Of a stretch of 64,000 nt of DNA, positions 28,698 through 39,341 are shown in pieces; position 1 is the first letter of the stretch; the number at the start of each line of letters is the position of its first letter. The DNA is taken from the NCBI GenBank assembly GCA_041861885.1, contig JBGVUE010000001.1, forward strand, positions 1,476,001 through 1,540,000, given 5' to 3'. Below the pieces are notes generated by a model. It saw nothing but the letters and a program-made list of their open reading frames with translations. It searched no databases and was not told where the DNA came from. The translations under genes and the position numbers were made by a program. The DNA comes from Haloimpatiens sp. FM7315. Its GTDB lineage: Bacteria; Bacillota; Clostridia; Clostridiales; Clostridiaceae.

Positions 28698-30335
28698 CTA
28701 TGCGTTTATTGCTGTAGTTATAGGTGGAATAATCTGTTTTTTTCTAGACACTACATCTGGAAGATATACATATGGTTCAGTAAGCTTAATGTTAAAAGCT
28801 TTTTCTACTATTTCTTTATCATTACCAGAAACTAAAAGTTCAGATCCACCATTTAATATGTCAGTTACCATTAGCATAAGTATATTAAACTTCTGCTCTT
28901 TACAGATTGTGTCCATTAGTTTTAACATGGATTCTTTTATTGGTAAAAAGCTTTCTATGTACATAGTACCTACCTGAGATACACCTATTTTATAGTCATT
29001 TATAGTAAAGCATTTAAAGTCTTGGTTAAATATTTCCTCAGGAGTTTTTCCTTCTAATGAAGTACCAGCTTTAAACATCTGTTTAGCAAATTCTTCAACA
29101 TTTATGTTAGCAATTTCTTTTAATCTATTTAACATGAACTTGTCTATTTCTGTTGAAGTAGGTGATTTAAAAAGTAAAGTGTCAGATATTATAGCTGCAG
29201 ATAAAAGTCCCGCTATTTTTCTTGAAGGTCTTATGCCATTTTCAAAAAACATTGTTGCAACTATTGTAGCAGTACTTCCTACAGGTTCATTTCTAAAATA
29301 CACAGGAAGTCCTGTCTGAATATCTGCAATTCTGTGATGATCTATGATTTCCAAAAGCTCAGCATCTTCAAGTCCGTGAACTGATTGAGATGTTTCATTG
29401 TGATCAACTAAAATGACCTTTTTTCTGTTTTCAGATATTAAATGATATCTTGAAATAGATCCAACTACTTTATTCTCTTTATCAGTTACTGGGTAACTCC
29501 TGTATCTTGTTTCAAGCATTATCTCTTTTATATCTTCAACGAAGTCTTCAGTGTTAAAACCTACTACATTGTTTTTTGTCATAACATACTTTACTGGTAT
29601 ACTTTGTATTAAAAGTCTTGATGCTGTAAATGTGTCGTGAGGTGTTGTAATTATTGAACAAGAGTTGGCTTTAGCAAGTTCTATTATATTTTCCTTTACA
29701 GAATGGTTCCCAGTTATTATTAAAATAGATGCTTTATTCTCTATAGCAGTAATTTGTGAATCTTCTCTGTTTCCACAAATAACCATATCATCTTTATCAA
29801 CGGAATTTTTTACTTCATTAGGTGCTAGTGCTGCAATTATAATTTTACCTTTTAATTTAGGATCTTTTTCGTTCATATAAAGAGGTTTTGCTGATAAAGT
29901 GTCTATTATGTTTTCCATCTTTGTACCACTTTTAGATAGAATATAATTATCCCAAATATCCATATAATTAGAAGTTAAGTTTGATAAGGATACAACGCCA
30001 AGAAGAGAATCATTTTCATCTACAACTGGTAGTGTTTTTACTCCATGCTTTTTCATAATCGTCCAAGCAGATTTAACAGATATATTTGGGCTGATTGGCA
30101 CTGTATTATCTATATTTAAATCAGAAACTTGTGTTTTTACAGTTTCAATTAATTGAGGAGCCTCTACCTTAAAATAGTCTAAGATAAACTGAGTTTCTCT
30201 ATTAATTGCTCCTAATCTTATTGGTATAGTTTTTAGATTGCTAGTTTTATTCTTTAGTTCAGAATAAGCTATAGCAGAACAAATAGAATCGCTATCTGGA
30301 TTTTTATGCCCAGTTATGTATACAAAATCTTTCAT
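28698..30335 (-). CDS. Manganese-dependent inorganic pyrophosphatase with CBS and DRTGG domains
   Basis: This family II pyrophosphatase hydrolyses PPi to phosphate in the cytoplasm. The N-terminal DHH part has GHKNPDSDS and the metal motif IIDHHR; a DHHA2 domain is C-terminal. Between the two DHH motifs lie a CBS pair (near residues 70-120 and 240-290) and a DRTGG domain. This insert makes clostridial enzymes respond to adenine nucleotides. I chose the ATG at 30335 because GGAGGTGAC stands 9 bases before it; an upstream in-frame ATG would sit on that site. It is convergent with the flagellar operon. Confidence 0.95.
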   Translation of the reverse strand: MKDFVYITGHKNPDSDSICSAIAYSELKNKTSNLKTIPIRLGAINRETQFILDYFKVEAPQLIETVKTQVSDLNIDNTVPISPNISVKSAWTIMKKHGVKTLPVVDENDSLLGVVSLSNLTSNYMDIWDNYILSKSGTKMENIIDTLSAKPLYMNEKDPKLKGKIIIAALAPNEVKNSVDKDDMVICGNREDSQITAIENKASILIITGNHSVKENIIELAKANSCSIITTPHDTFTASRLLIQSIPVKYVMTKNNVVGFNTEDFVEDIKEIMLETRYRSYPVTDKENKVVGSISRYHLISENRKKVILVDHNETSQSVHGLEDAELLEIIDHHRIADIQTGLPVYFRNEPVGSTATIVATMFFENGIRPSRKIAGLLSAAIISDTLLFKSPTSTEIDKFMLNRLKEIANINVEEFAKQMFKAGTSLEGKTPEEIFNQDFKCFTINDYKIGVSQVGTMYIESFLPIKESMLKLMDTICKEQKFNILMLMVTDILNGGSELLVSGNDKEIVEKAFNIKLTEPYVYLPDVVSRKKQIIPPITTAINA

Positions 30336-30676
30336 AATTTTGTATGTCACCTCCATAGTTAGTTTTCGTAATTTGCTTCATCGTATAAAACATATAATAA
30401 AGAACTACATTTTTTAGTATAAATATATAACAATCAAAATGTTAAAGTATTTATGCACATATTCATTATATTATACATAATGTGTATCAATTGTCAATTG
30501 ATAAATTTAGAAATTTGCATGGCTCTATGAATTTTAATTGCTTTTACTTTTTAGTTTTATAATATATAGATTTTCATATTATATGTAAGTGTTCTATAAA
30601 TTTTTTAAAATTCATATATTACTATGTACAAATAAGTTAAAACTTTAAAGCAATATGAAAAATTTGGAGGGATAAA
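30336..30676. other. Divergent intergenic region, pyrophosphatase / Ca2+-ATPase
   Basis: These 341 AT-rich bases lie between divergent genes. The minus-strand promoter is listed separately. For the ATPase there is a TATAAT hexamer at 30558-30563 but no convincing -35 partner. No riboswitch or operator was recognised. Confidence 0.6.
30416..30445 (-). promoter_or_regulatory. Probable promoter of the pyrophosphatase gene
   Basis: Read on the minus strand: TTAACA (30445-30440), an 18-base spacer, TATACT (30421-30416). The leader would be about 70 bases. Confidence 0.42.
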
Positions 30677-33218
30677 ATGGTTAAAGACGAAGGGATAATT
30701 TCAGGGCTTACCTATGACGAAGCGAATAGAAGAATAAAGAAACACGGATATAATAGATTAAATAAGGGTAAAAAAATTTCAGCTGCAAAAATATTTTTAG
30801 AACAGTTTAATGATTTTATAATTTGGGTGCTTATTGGAGCTACATTAATTTCAGGATTTATGAATGAAAAAGCCGATGCTATTACTATAGTAATAATAAT
30901 AATTATGAATGCAATTTTAGGGTTTATTCAAGAATATAAAACAGAGAAGTCACTTGAGGCATTGAAAAAATTAGCAGCACCTACGGCAAAGGTTATGAGA
31001 AATGGTAAAATTACAGTGTTAAATGCAGAGCTTTTGGTACCAGGAGATGTAATTATACTGGAAAGCGGAGATAGAATTCCAGCAGATGGTGAGATAATAA
31101 AATCAAATAATTTAATGATAGATGAGTCACTTTTAACAGGGGAATCAATGGGTGTTGAAAAAAATAAAGAGAACAAAAGTGTTTATATGGGTACTATAGT
31201 TTTAACAGGTAAGGCTATGGCAATGATATTATTTACAGGTATGAATACCGAAATGGGGAAAATAGCTAATATGCTTGAGGATATACAAAGTGATACCTCT
31301 CCTTTAAAAAAGAAATTAGCTAATTTAGGAAAAATACTAGTAGTAATGTGTCTTGTTGTATGTACTTTAGTAACTTTAATGGGCGTTTGGAGAGGCAAAA
31401 ACGTTTATGAAATGTTTTTGCTAGGTGTAAGTCTTGCAGTAGCTGCAATACCAGAGGGATTACCAGCTATAGTTACAGTAGCTTTAGCTTTAGGCGTATC
31501 AAGAATGTTAAAAAGAAACGCATTAATAAGAAAACTTCCTGCTGTAGAGACTTTAGGATGTACTTCAATAATATGTAGTGATAAAACAGGAACTTTGACT
31601 GAAAACAAGATGACTGTAAAAGCCCTTTTTTCAATGAAAAGTTATATAATTTGGATAAAGATAAGTTGCCAGAAAATATAATGTTAAAAAAGCTTTTACA
31701 TATTGCAATGATTGCAATTTTGATTTTAAAGGTAGTAGCTTTAAAGAAGCTGTTTTAGGAAGTCCAACAGAGAAAGCTCTTATTGAAGCCTATTTTAAAA
31801 ATGTTAAAGATATAAAGGGTTTCCTTGAGTCTAGAGAAGTTGTAGAAGAAATACCTTTTAATTCTGAGAGGAAAATGATGTCAGTTACAGTAAGAGAGGG
31901 AATATATACTAATGCCTATGTAAAAGGTGCTCCTGAAAGGATAATTGAAAGATGTAGATACATACTTATAAATGGAGATGTAAAGATATTTACTTCTAGT
32001 TATAAGGAAAAGGTAAACAAGGCTGTAGATGATATGTCTTTTAATGCTCTAAGATGTGTTGCTGGTGCGTATAAAGAAAGAGTTAATTCAAGAAGTGATA
32101 TGGAAAAAGACTTAGTTTTTGTAGGAGTAGCAGGAATCATAGACCCGCCAAGGAAAGAAATTAAAGATGCAGTTTTAAAATGTAAAATTGCAGGAATTAA
32201 ACCTGTGATGATTACAGGAGACCACAAAAATACTGCCTTTGCTATAGGAAAACAGGTGGATATCTGTAAAAATATAAGTGAGGTAATTACAGGAAAAGAA
32301 TTGGATTTAATGAAGGATGAGTATTTAGAAAAAAATATAAATCAATATTCAATATTTGCAAGAGTTAGCCCTAAACATAAATTTAGAATAGTAAAAGCCT
32401 TTAAAAAGAAGGGACATATTGTAGCTATGACTGGTGATGGGGTAAACGATGCACCGGCAGTTAAAGAAGCGGATATAGGTATATCTATGGGAATTTCTGG
32501 TACAGATGTTACAAAACAGGCATCTTCTATGATATTATTAGATGATAATTTTGCAACTATAGTGTCAGCAGTGGAAGAGGGAAGGGTAATCTACAATAAT
32601 ATAAGAAAATTTATAAGGTATTTATTATCCTGTAATTTAGGAGAAGTACTTACTATGTTTTTATCATCGCTTTTATATTTAGAAAATCCTCTTTTGCCAA
32701 TACAAATTTTATTTGTTAATTTAGCAACAGATGGTTTACCTGCAATTGCACTAGGAGTGGATCCTAAAGATGAAGATATAATGTATGAGAAACCGCGTAA
32801 AAAAGATGAAAGCATATTTTCAAGAGGATTAAGCGAAAAGATTATTATAAGAGGATCATTAATTGGAGTTTGCACTGTGCTTTCTTTTATGTTAGGAAAA
32901 CATTATAATATGGATTTAATTATATGCAGGACAATAGCCCTAAGTACTCTAATTATATCCCAATTAATTCATGTATTTGAATGTAGATCAGAAAACCATT
33001 CTATTTTTGAGATTAAAATATTAACAAATAAATATTTAGTTGCCTCCGTAGCTATTTCTGTTTTGATGCTATTTAGCATAATTTATATACCTTTTTTACA
33101 AAGGGTATTTCATACTGGTTCATTGCATATTGGACAGTGGGCAATTATAATATTTTTTTCAGGCATAATTTCTTTTATTAATAGTGTTTATATATTTATA
33201 AAAAACATTAAAAAGTAA
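30677..33218 (+). CDS. Calcium-transporting P-type ATPase (two frameshifts)
   Basis: This is a type IIA P-type ATPase that exports Ca2+, of about 847 residues after repair. Visible are the actuator motif LTGES, the membrane-4 PEGLPAIV, the phosphorylation site SDKTGTLT, and the hinge TGDGVNDAPA. Membrane-6 has NLATDGLPA, where the N-x2-T-D residues match Ca2+ site ligands of SERCA. The frame breaks at the T run 31626-31631 (one T short, restoring KALFFNEKLY) and at TT 31722-31723 (one T short, restoring IAMICNFDF). It stands alone between its own promoter region and a terminator. Confidence 0.93.
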
Positions 33219-33235
33219 AATTTTATTCAATAAAA

Positions 33236-33272
33236 AATGAAATAAGTAAGCATAAAGCTTACTTATTTCATT
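33236..33272. terminator. Bidirectional terminator between the Ca2+-ATPase and the convergent gene
   Basis: A perfect 16-bp stem (33236-33251 with 33257-33272) with a five-base loop. A-rich flanking on the left gives a T run on the minus strand and T-rich sequence follows on the right, so it can serve both directions. It includes the stop codon of the minus-strand gene. Confidence 0.9.
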
Positions 33273-33676
33273 CTATTTGTTTTTCTTATTTTTTGAACTT
33301 TCGGTATTCCACCTTCAATAGGCATAAGAGTTTGTTTTGTAGACATGTTTAATATGTTAACAACTTGAATACTTTCACGGTTTTCTTTACCTTTTTTACC
33401 TTTTAGCCCTTGAACCACAAGAGAATTCCCTTGTGAAATTTTCATAAATTCTGGTTTTTTAAACCAACGACTTTTTTTATAATCACATTTTGCAACAGAT
33501 CTGCTGCCCTCTGGCTTTATAACTAAAGAAACTGTAAGTTTATGAAAAATCCATAATATACTTTTTTCATGTATTTTAATTGAAAGTACATTACCTTGGA
33601 CCTGTGTAAGTCTGTCCCCATATTTTTTTAAATAAGCTTCACTATAATATTTAGCAAATTTTTCTTTGAAACTCAT
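33263..33676 (-). CDS. Unrecognised 137-residue basic protein
   Basis: I do not recognise this protein. It is basic (many Lys/Arg), with no signal peptide or membrane helix. The middle is beta-like (VQGNVLSIKIHEKSILWIF, then KLTVSLVIKPEGSRS). Conserved-looking Trp/Cys residues (CDYKKSRWFKKPEFMKI) come next, followed by a Gly-Lys-rich end. It starts with ATG after AAAGGAGAAA, so it is a real gene with a good ribosome site. It stands alone, convergent with the Ca2+-ATPase. A nucleic-acid-binding role is possible from charge alone. Confidence 0.75.
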   Translation of the reverse strand: MSFKEKFAKYYSEAYLKKYGDRLTQVQGNVLSIKIHEKSILWIFHKLTVSLVIKPEGSRSVAKCDYKKSRWFKKPEFMKISQGNSLVVQGLKGKKGKENRESIQVVNILNMSTKQTLMPIEGGIPKVQKIRKTNRMK

Positions 33677-34018
33677 GATATATTTCTCCTTTTCAAAATA
33701 TTATTATACTATGATTAACATAAAGTATCATATGCTTAAAATAGTAATATTATTTACAATAAGAAAATAAATGCAACTAACTTCATTATAAATTATAATA
33801 TTAAAAAGCATTTTTGTATAGGTTTATTTGAAAAAAGCTATGATTTGGTGTACAAAATAATCTTTAAATCATATTAACATAATCATACTGTTGATTGCTA
33901 CACTAAAATATAAAAAGGGAGGGTATTTTTATACATAATAAATTTTTATGCAAAATTGTTCCTAAAATACTTTATTAAGAATACTATTATAATAGAGAAC
34001 TTAATGTGGGGGAAAGAT
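33677..34018. other. Intergenic region before the Lon-family gene
   Basis: A 342-base AT-rich gap between divergent genes. I see no CIRCE (heat-shock) repeat, no riboswitch and no clear promoter hexamers. A GGGGGAAAG ribosome site stands just before the Lon-family ATG. Confidence 0.6.
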
Positions 34019-36309
34019 ATGTATAGAAAATTGACTCCAAAGGAAGCTATATATGATATAGATATAGAAGATATAAACATAAGAGATAACAATGTAAACA
34101 AAGAATATATAGAGGTTTTAAGTGCGGTAAGAACTGCTTTAAGTATAAATAAGGAAGGATATAATATTTATATTATAGATGATTGTGCAAAGGAAAAAAT
34201 AGAAAAATTAATTAATTATGTACAGTATATTTATAAAGGTAAAAAAGGTCCAAAGGATATATGTTACGTTTCTGATAATAATTTAAAACACCCTAAGGTG
34301 ATTTTTTTGTATAGGGGTTATGGAAGTCTATTTAAAAAATTAATAGAGGAAGTAAAGGAGTTATATCTTGATATAACTTTCGATTTTTATAATAATTCTG
34401 TGAGCAAGGAAAAAGAGGAGATATTAGATACTTTAGGTGAAAAGCGAGATGAATATATTGATGAATTAATAGATATTGCTAAGGATAAGGGATTTTATAT
34501 GAAGGCTATTCACAATGGTTTTACTTTTATACCTATAAAAGATGGAAAAGAAATGACTGAAAGTGAATATGACGATTTAGGCGATGATAATAAAAAGGAT
34601 ATTTTAAACAAAATATCTGACTTGAAAACTATGTCAAAGAAAATTTTAGAGGAATTAAAAGTTGAGGAAGAAACAGAGTCCGAGAAAATTAAAGGTATAT
34701 TAAAAGATTATTATGAAGAAAAAGTTTTGGGTATGAAGAACAAGTATAGAATTCTACTAGAAAATAATTTAGAAGCTATTAATTTTTTAAATGACGTGTG
34801 TGAAGGTATTGAAAAAGACATTATAGATAATTACACTATGAATTACGATGATGATGAAAATAATATCAATACTATAATTGATAGTTACAAGGTAAATGTT
34901 TTGGTAGATAATACTTCGAATAACTCACCTGTTTGCATTTTTGAAGAAGATCCTAGTGTTTACAATCTTATAGGAAGCATTGAGTATGAAAATAGAAATG
35001 GAGTTTATTCTACTGATGTAAATTTAATAAGAAGTGGAGCATTATTAAGGGCAAATGAAGGATGCCTAATATTAAGGGTTAGTAGTCTTCTTACAAATGC
35101 ATCTTCATATTATTATTTAAAAAAGACTTTATTGACAGGAAAAATAGATTTTAATTATAATAGAGGATATTTAGAATTGTTATCTTTAAGCGGACTTAAG
35201 CCAGAATCTATTCCAGTTAATGTAAAGATCATTCTAATTGGAGATTATCAAACCTTTGATGCACTATATAGATATGATGAAGATTTTAAAAAGTTATTTA
35301 GAATTAAAGAAGAGTATTATCCAATAAAAGATATAAATGATGAAGTGATTTCTTTGGTAATTCAAGAAATAGATAGTATATCTAAAAAAGAAGAGGTAAA
35401 TAAGCTTAAGCCGGAGGCAATTAAAGAAGTATTAAAATATTTATCTAGAATCATAGATAGTAAGAACAAAATGTATCATGAAAGCAATGAATTAAATAGA
35501 ATTATAACACTAGCAGATGTTAGATCTAAAGCAGAAAATAGAGAATATATAGAAGATAGGGATATAAAAGAAGTATGTTATAAAGAAGACATGCTTGAAA
35601 AGAAAAATTTGAAAAGTTATAAGGAAAAAAACAGTTCATATCTTTAAAGGGAAGGCAAGTGGGCCAGGTAAATGGACTTTCTGTAATTGACGGTGAGTAT
35701 TTTAAATTTGGAAAACCTATAAGAATTACTTGTTCCTGTTATAGTGGTAGTGGAAATGTTTTCGATGTTCAAAAGGAAAGTAATTTAAGTGGAAATATTC
35801 ATGGAAAATCAGTAAACATTTTAAAGGGTTTTATAAGTAGTTTATTTGGTGGCTATGATGGATTACCTGTGGATTTTCATTTGAGTTTTGAGCAGCTATA
35901 TGGGTATCTTGAGGGAGATAGCGCCTCTATTGCTGAAGTTGTGGCTATGATTTCTTCTTTGTCTAAAATTCCTATAAAGCAAAATATAGCGGTAACGGGT
36001 TCGATAGATCAGTTAGGAAGAGTTCAACCAATTGGTGGGGTAAATGAGAAAATAGAAGGATTTTTTAAAGTATGTAAAGAGTTAGATGAGATAAAGGATA
36101 AAGGGGTAATAATACCAGAATCTAACATGGATAATTTAGTTTTATGTTCTGATGTTGAAAAAGCTATATTAGAAGAAGAATTTTCTATATATACTGTAGA
36201 AAATATTTTCGATGTACTTCAAATTCTATTAGAAAAAGATGAAGAGGAAATTTCTTTCGTTATAGAAAAAGAGTTTAAAAAATATACAAAGGGTAAAAAG
36301 ACGAAATAA
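34019..36309 (+). CDS. Lon-family (LonB/LonC-like) protease with degenerate ATPase motifs (frameshift at A7)
   Basis: The C-terminal domain is a Lon S16 peptidase. The catalytic Ser is in EGDSASIAEVVAMIS and the Lys in GGVNEKIEGFF. The N-terminal 560 residues follow the plan of LonB-type AAA proteins with a helical insertion. However, the Walker A position reads GYNIYIIDDCAKEKI, without GxxGxGK, and the Walker B position reads ANEGCLILRVSSLL, without the acidic pair. It is therefore probably active as a peptidase but not as an ATPase, like LonC proteins. The frame breaks at the A run 35625-35631; one more A gives EKKQFISLKGRQVGQVNG. Confidence 0.88.
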
Positions 36310-36320
36310 ATATCTTTTAA

Positions 36321-36408
36321 AAAGAAAAAAATCCCTAAAACCCGAAGTAATTTCAAAATCTCAAATGCAAGGGAGTTTTTGAAAATTCTATTTAAGGCTT
36401 TAGGGATT
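36321..36408 (-). terminator. Terminator of ychF with a large stem-loop
   Basis: A 10-bp outer stem (36330-36339 with 36399-36408) encloses an imperfect inner stem (about 36349-36362 with 36371-36387). On the minus strand it is followed by seven T residues, then C and more T. The 79-base stem-loop is larger than the others in the window. Confidence 0.8.
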
Positions 36409-36415
36409 GTAAAAA

Positions 36416-37513
36416 TTATACGTTGAATCTAAATTCTACAACGTCCCCATCTTTCATTACATAATCTTTTCCTTCCAATCTGTAAAAGCCTTTTTCTTTA
36501 GCTACAGATTCAGAACCACATTCAACTAATTTGTCAAAAGATACTATTTCAGCTCGAATAAAGCCTCTTTCTATGTCTGAGTGTATTTTACCAGCAGCTT
36601 TTGGAGCTTTTGTTCCTTCTGTTATTGTCCATGCTCTAACTTCTTTTTCTCCAGCAGTTAAAAAACTAATAAGTCCTAATAATTTATAGCTTGCATGAAT
36701 TAACTTGTTAAGACCTGGTTCTTCAAGTCCATATTCTTTAAGCATTTCTGCTTTTTCTTCATCGCTTAATGTTGAAAGCTCTTCTTCTAATTTTGCACAT
36801 ACTGTTATTACTTCAGAATTTTCTTCTGCTGCATACTCTTTGACTTTTTTTACAAGGGCATTTTCAGTATTGCCATCCATTAAGTCATCTTCACATATAT
36901 TTGCAGCATACAAGACTGGTTTTGAAGTTAATAAAAATAAATCATCTACAAACTCTTTTTCATCTTCATTAAGCTCTAAAGTCCTAACAGGTTTATTATT
37001 TTCTAAATGAGATTTGATTTTTTCCATTAATGATAAATCAGATTTTGCTTTTTTATCTCCAGAACGGGCTAATTTTACTACTTTTTCTAATCTTCTTTCA
37101 AGAACTTCAAGATCAGAAAAAATAAGTTCGAGGTTAATAGTTTCAATATCTCTTATTGGATCTACAGAACCATCAACGTGAACTATGTTACTGTCTTCAA
37201 AGCATCTTACAACATGTACAATAGAAGATACTTCTCTAATATGAGATAAAAATTTATTTCCTAAACCTTCGCCTTTACTAGCACCACGTACTAAACCGGC
37301 TATATCATAAAATTCAATAGATGTATAAACTTTTTTCTTAGCATTGTACATTTTTTCTAAAACATCAATCCTTTTATCAGGTACGGACACTACTCCAACA
37401 TTTGGTTCTATAGTGCAAAAAGGATAGTTTGCGGATTCAGCCCCTGCTTTAGTTATAGCATTAAACAAAGTACTTTTACCTACATTCGGTAAACCTACAA
37501 TTCCTAATTTCAT
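36416..37513 (-). CDS. ychF: Redox-responsive ATPase/GTPase YchF
   Basis: YchF is an Obg-related, ribosome-associated nucleotidase that prefers ATP. The P-loop is GLPNVGKSTLFN. The TIEPNVGVVSVPD switch region is typical, and the nucleotide-specificity motif reads N-x-x-E (NICE) instead of NKxD, as in the family. The C-terminal TGS domain (TITEGTKAPKAAGKIHSDIERGF) is intact. Length 365 is standard. It is convergent with the Lon-family gene. Confidence 0.97.
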   Translation of the reverse strand: MKLGIVGLPNVGKSTLFNAITKAGAESANYPFCTIEPNVGVVSVPDKRIDVLEKMYNAKKKVYTSIEFYDIAGLVRGASKGEGLGNKFLSHIREVSSIVHVVRCFEDSNIVHVDGSVDPIRDIETINLELIFSDLEVLERRLEKVVKLARSGDKKAKSDLSLMEKIKSHLENNKPVRTLELNEDEKEFVDDLFLLTSKPVLYAANICEDDLMDGNTENALVKKVKEYAAEENSEVITVCAKLEEELSTLSDEEKAEMLKEYGLEEPGLNKLIHASYKLLGLISFLTAGEKEVRAWTITEGTKAPKAAGKIHSDIERGFIRAEIVSFDKLVECGSESVAKEKGFYRLEGKDYVMKDGDVVEFRFNV

Positions 37514-37837
37514 ATATTTTAACAGTCCTTTCTTAGTAATTTATACTGATAAATATCATTGCTACTTTAATTTTAACATATTTATTATGATGAAAATGCC
37601 AATTAGGTAGCAAACCAACTAAATTATACTCTACAATTAATATCATTTCAAGAAATTAAGGACAACTAGTAAAATTTATAGTATAGAATTTAAAAGGATT
37701 TTAATTTAAAAATAATTTGCTTTTGTTTAATTTGTAGTGCAATTTGACAGAGTTTTACTTTAATTTTAAATAATAATTTGAAATTTGTTGTAAAAAATAA
37801 TTTAATAGATTTAAAAAAAATTAAAAATAAAATATGG
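37514..37837. other. Intergenic region between ychF and the mraZ promoter
   Basis: These 324 bases are very AT-rich. A TTGACA at 37744-37749 is followed 17 bases later by only a weak TAAATA. The better mraZ promoter lies further down at 37838. The ychF promoter must also lie here, on the minus strand, but I cannot place it. Confidence 0.5.
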
Positions 37838-37866
37838 TTGAAGGAATTTTAATTTTTATATAGAAT
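37838..37866 (+). promoter_or_regulatory. Probable promoter of the mraZ (dcw) operon
   Basis: TTGAAG (37838-37843), a 17-base spacer and TAGAAT (37861-37866). Transcription would start about 37873, right at the MraZ repeats. Confidence 0.5.
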
Positions 37867-37875
37867 AAAATAATC

Positions 37876-37900
37876 AGTGGTTAATAGTGGTTGAAAGTGG
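37876..37900 (+). promoter_or_regulatory. MraZ boxes: three AGTGG direct repeats at 10-base spacing
   Basis: AGTGG occurs at 37876-37880, 37886-37890 and 37896-37900, exactly one helical turn apart and about 30 bases before the mraZ start. Repeated GTGG-type boxes at this spacing upstream of mraZ are the known binding sites of MraZ, which regulates its own operon. Confidence 0.8.
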
Positions 37901-37928
37901 AGCAAAATAGTTTATAGGGGTGTTTATT

Positions 37929-38357
37929 ATGTTCATGGGGGAGTACCAGCATGCTATCGATAGTAAAAATAGAATGATAATTCCCTCTAAATTTAGAGAG
38001 AATCTAGGAAATACCTTTGTATTAACTAAGGGATTAGATGGATGTTTGTATTGTTATCCTATGGATGAATGGACAAGATTAGAGATTAAACTAAAAGAAT
38101 TACCACTTACAAATAAGAATGCTAGGGCTTTTGTTAGATTTTTCTTTTCAGGGGCCAATGAAGTTTCACTGGACAAGCAAGGTAGAACTTTAATACCTCA
38201 AAGTTTATGTGAATATGCAAATATAATTAAGGAAATAGTAAGCATAGGAGTTGCAACTAGGATAGAAATTTGGAGTAAAGAAAAGTGGGAGGAATATAAT
38301 AATTCAAATGTGGATTTTGATTCCATAGCAGAGCAAATGAGTGAACTTGGTATATAA
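37929..38357 (+). CDS. mraZ: Division/cell-wall operon regulator MraZ
   Basis: MraZ is a ring-forming DNA-binding protein with two AbrB-like SpoVT/MraZ folds. The duplicated motif is visible: [14 protein letters not shown] in the first half and [14 protein letters not shown] in the second. The ATG at 37929 gives the usual [11 protein letters not shown] start; the GTG at 37920 belongs to the leader. It heads the dcw cluster and probably binds the three AGTGG repeats just upstream. Confidence 0.96.
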   Translation: MFMGEYQHAIDSKNRMIIPSKFRENLGNTFVLTKGLDGCLYCYPMDEWTRLEIKLKELPLTNKNARAFVRFFFSGANEVSLDKQGRTLIPQSLCEYANIIKEIVSIGVATRIEIWSKEKWEEYNNSNVDFDSIAEQMSELGI

Positions 38358-38382
38358 AATAAACCTTAAAGGAGATATAAGA

Positions 38383-39314
38383 ATGAATTTTAAACACGTG
38401 TCTGTATTATTAGATGAAGTAATAGATGGATTAAATATTAAGGAAGATGGTATCTACGTAGATTGTACTTTAGGAGGCGGAGGACATTCGTTAGAAATAT
38501 TAAAAAGATTGTCTAGTAAAGGTAAACTCATTGGAATAGATCAGGATAGAGATGCTTTAAAAGCAGCAAGTGAAAGATTAAAAGATTTTACTAATGTAGA
38601 ATATGTACATGATAATTTTTACAATATAGAAGACATTTTGAAAAACTTGAATATATCAAAGGTGGATGGAATACTTGCTGATTTAGGAGTATCATCTTAT
38701 CAATTAGATGAAGCTGAGCGAGGATTTAGCTATATGAAGGATGCACCTTTAGATATGAGAATGGATAGAGATAGAAATTTTACAGCTTTTAATGTAATTA
38801 ATGATTATGATGAAAAAAATTTATATAAGGTTATAAAGGAATATGGAGAAGAAAAATTTGCATCTAGAATTGCTTCAAATATAGTAAGAGCAAGGGAAAA
38901 CAAAAAATAGAATCTACTTTTGAATTAGTGGATATTATAAAAGCTTCAATACCTGCAAGGTTTAGAAGAGAGGGATCACATCCAGCTAAAAGAACTTTTC
39001 AGGCTATACGTATAGAGGTAAATAAAGAACTTGCTATACTAAATAAAACTATTGAAGATGGTATAGATAGGCTTAATGTTGATGGTAGAATGGCTATAAT
39101 AACCTTTCATTCGTTAGAAGATAGAATAGTTAAGGTAAAATTTAATGAACTTGAAAACCCATGTACCTGTCCAAAAGATTTCCCAATATGTATATGTGGC
39201 AAAAAACCAAAAGTTAAAGTTATAAACAAAAAACCTATTATTGCAACAGAAGAGGAGCTTTTAAATAATTCAAGAAGTAGAAGTGCAAAACTAAGGATTG
39301 CAAAGAGAGTATAG
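38383..39314 (+). CDS. rsmH: 16S rRNA m4C1402 methyltransferase RsmH (frameshift at A6)
   Basis: RsmH (MraW) N4-methylates C1402 in the ribosomal P site. The SAM-binding loop is [10 protein letters not shown], with [20 protein letters not shown] following and [10 protein letters not shown] near the end. The frame breaks at the A run 38902-38907; one more A gives [12 protein letters not shown]. The ATG at 38383 follows AAAGGAGAT. It is second in the dcw cluster, as usual. Confidence 0.95.
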
Positions 39315-39341
39315 TTCTAAAAGTAGACAGGAGTGAATAAA

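Noticed and set aside
33677..34018. Heat-shock (CIRCE) operator before the Lon-family gene
   Set aside because: No TTAGCACTC-type inverted repeat was found.
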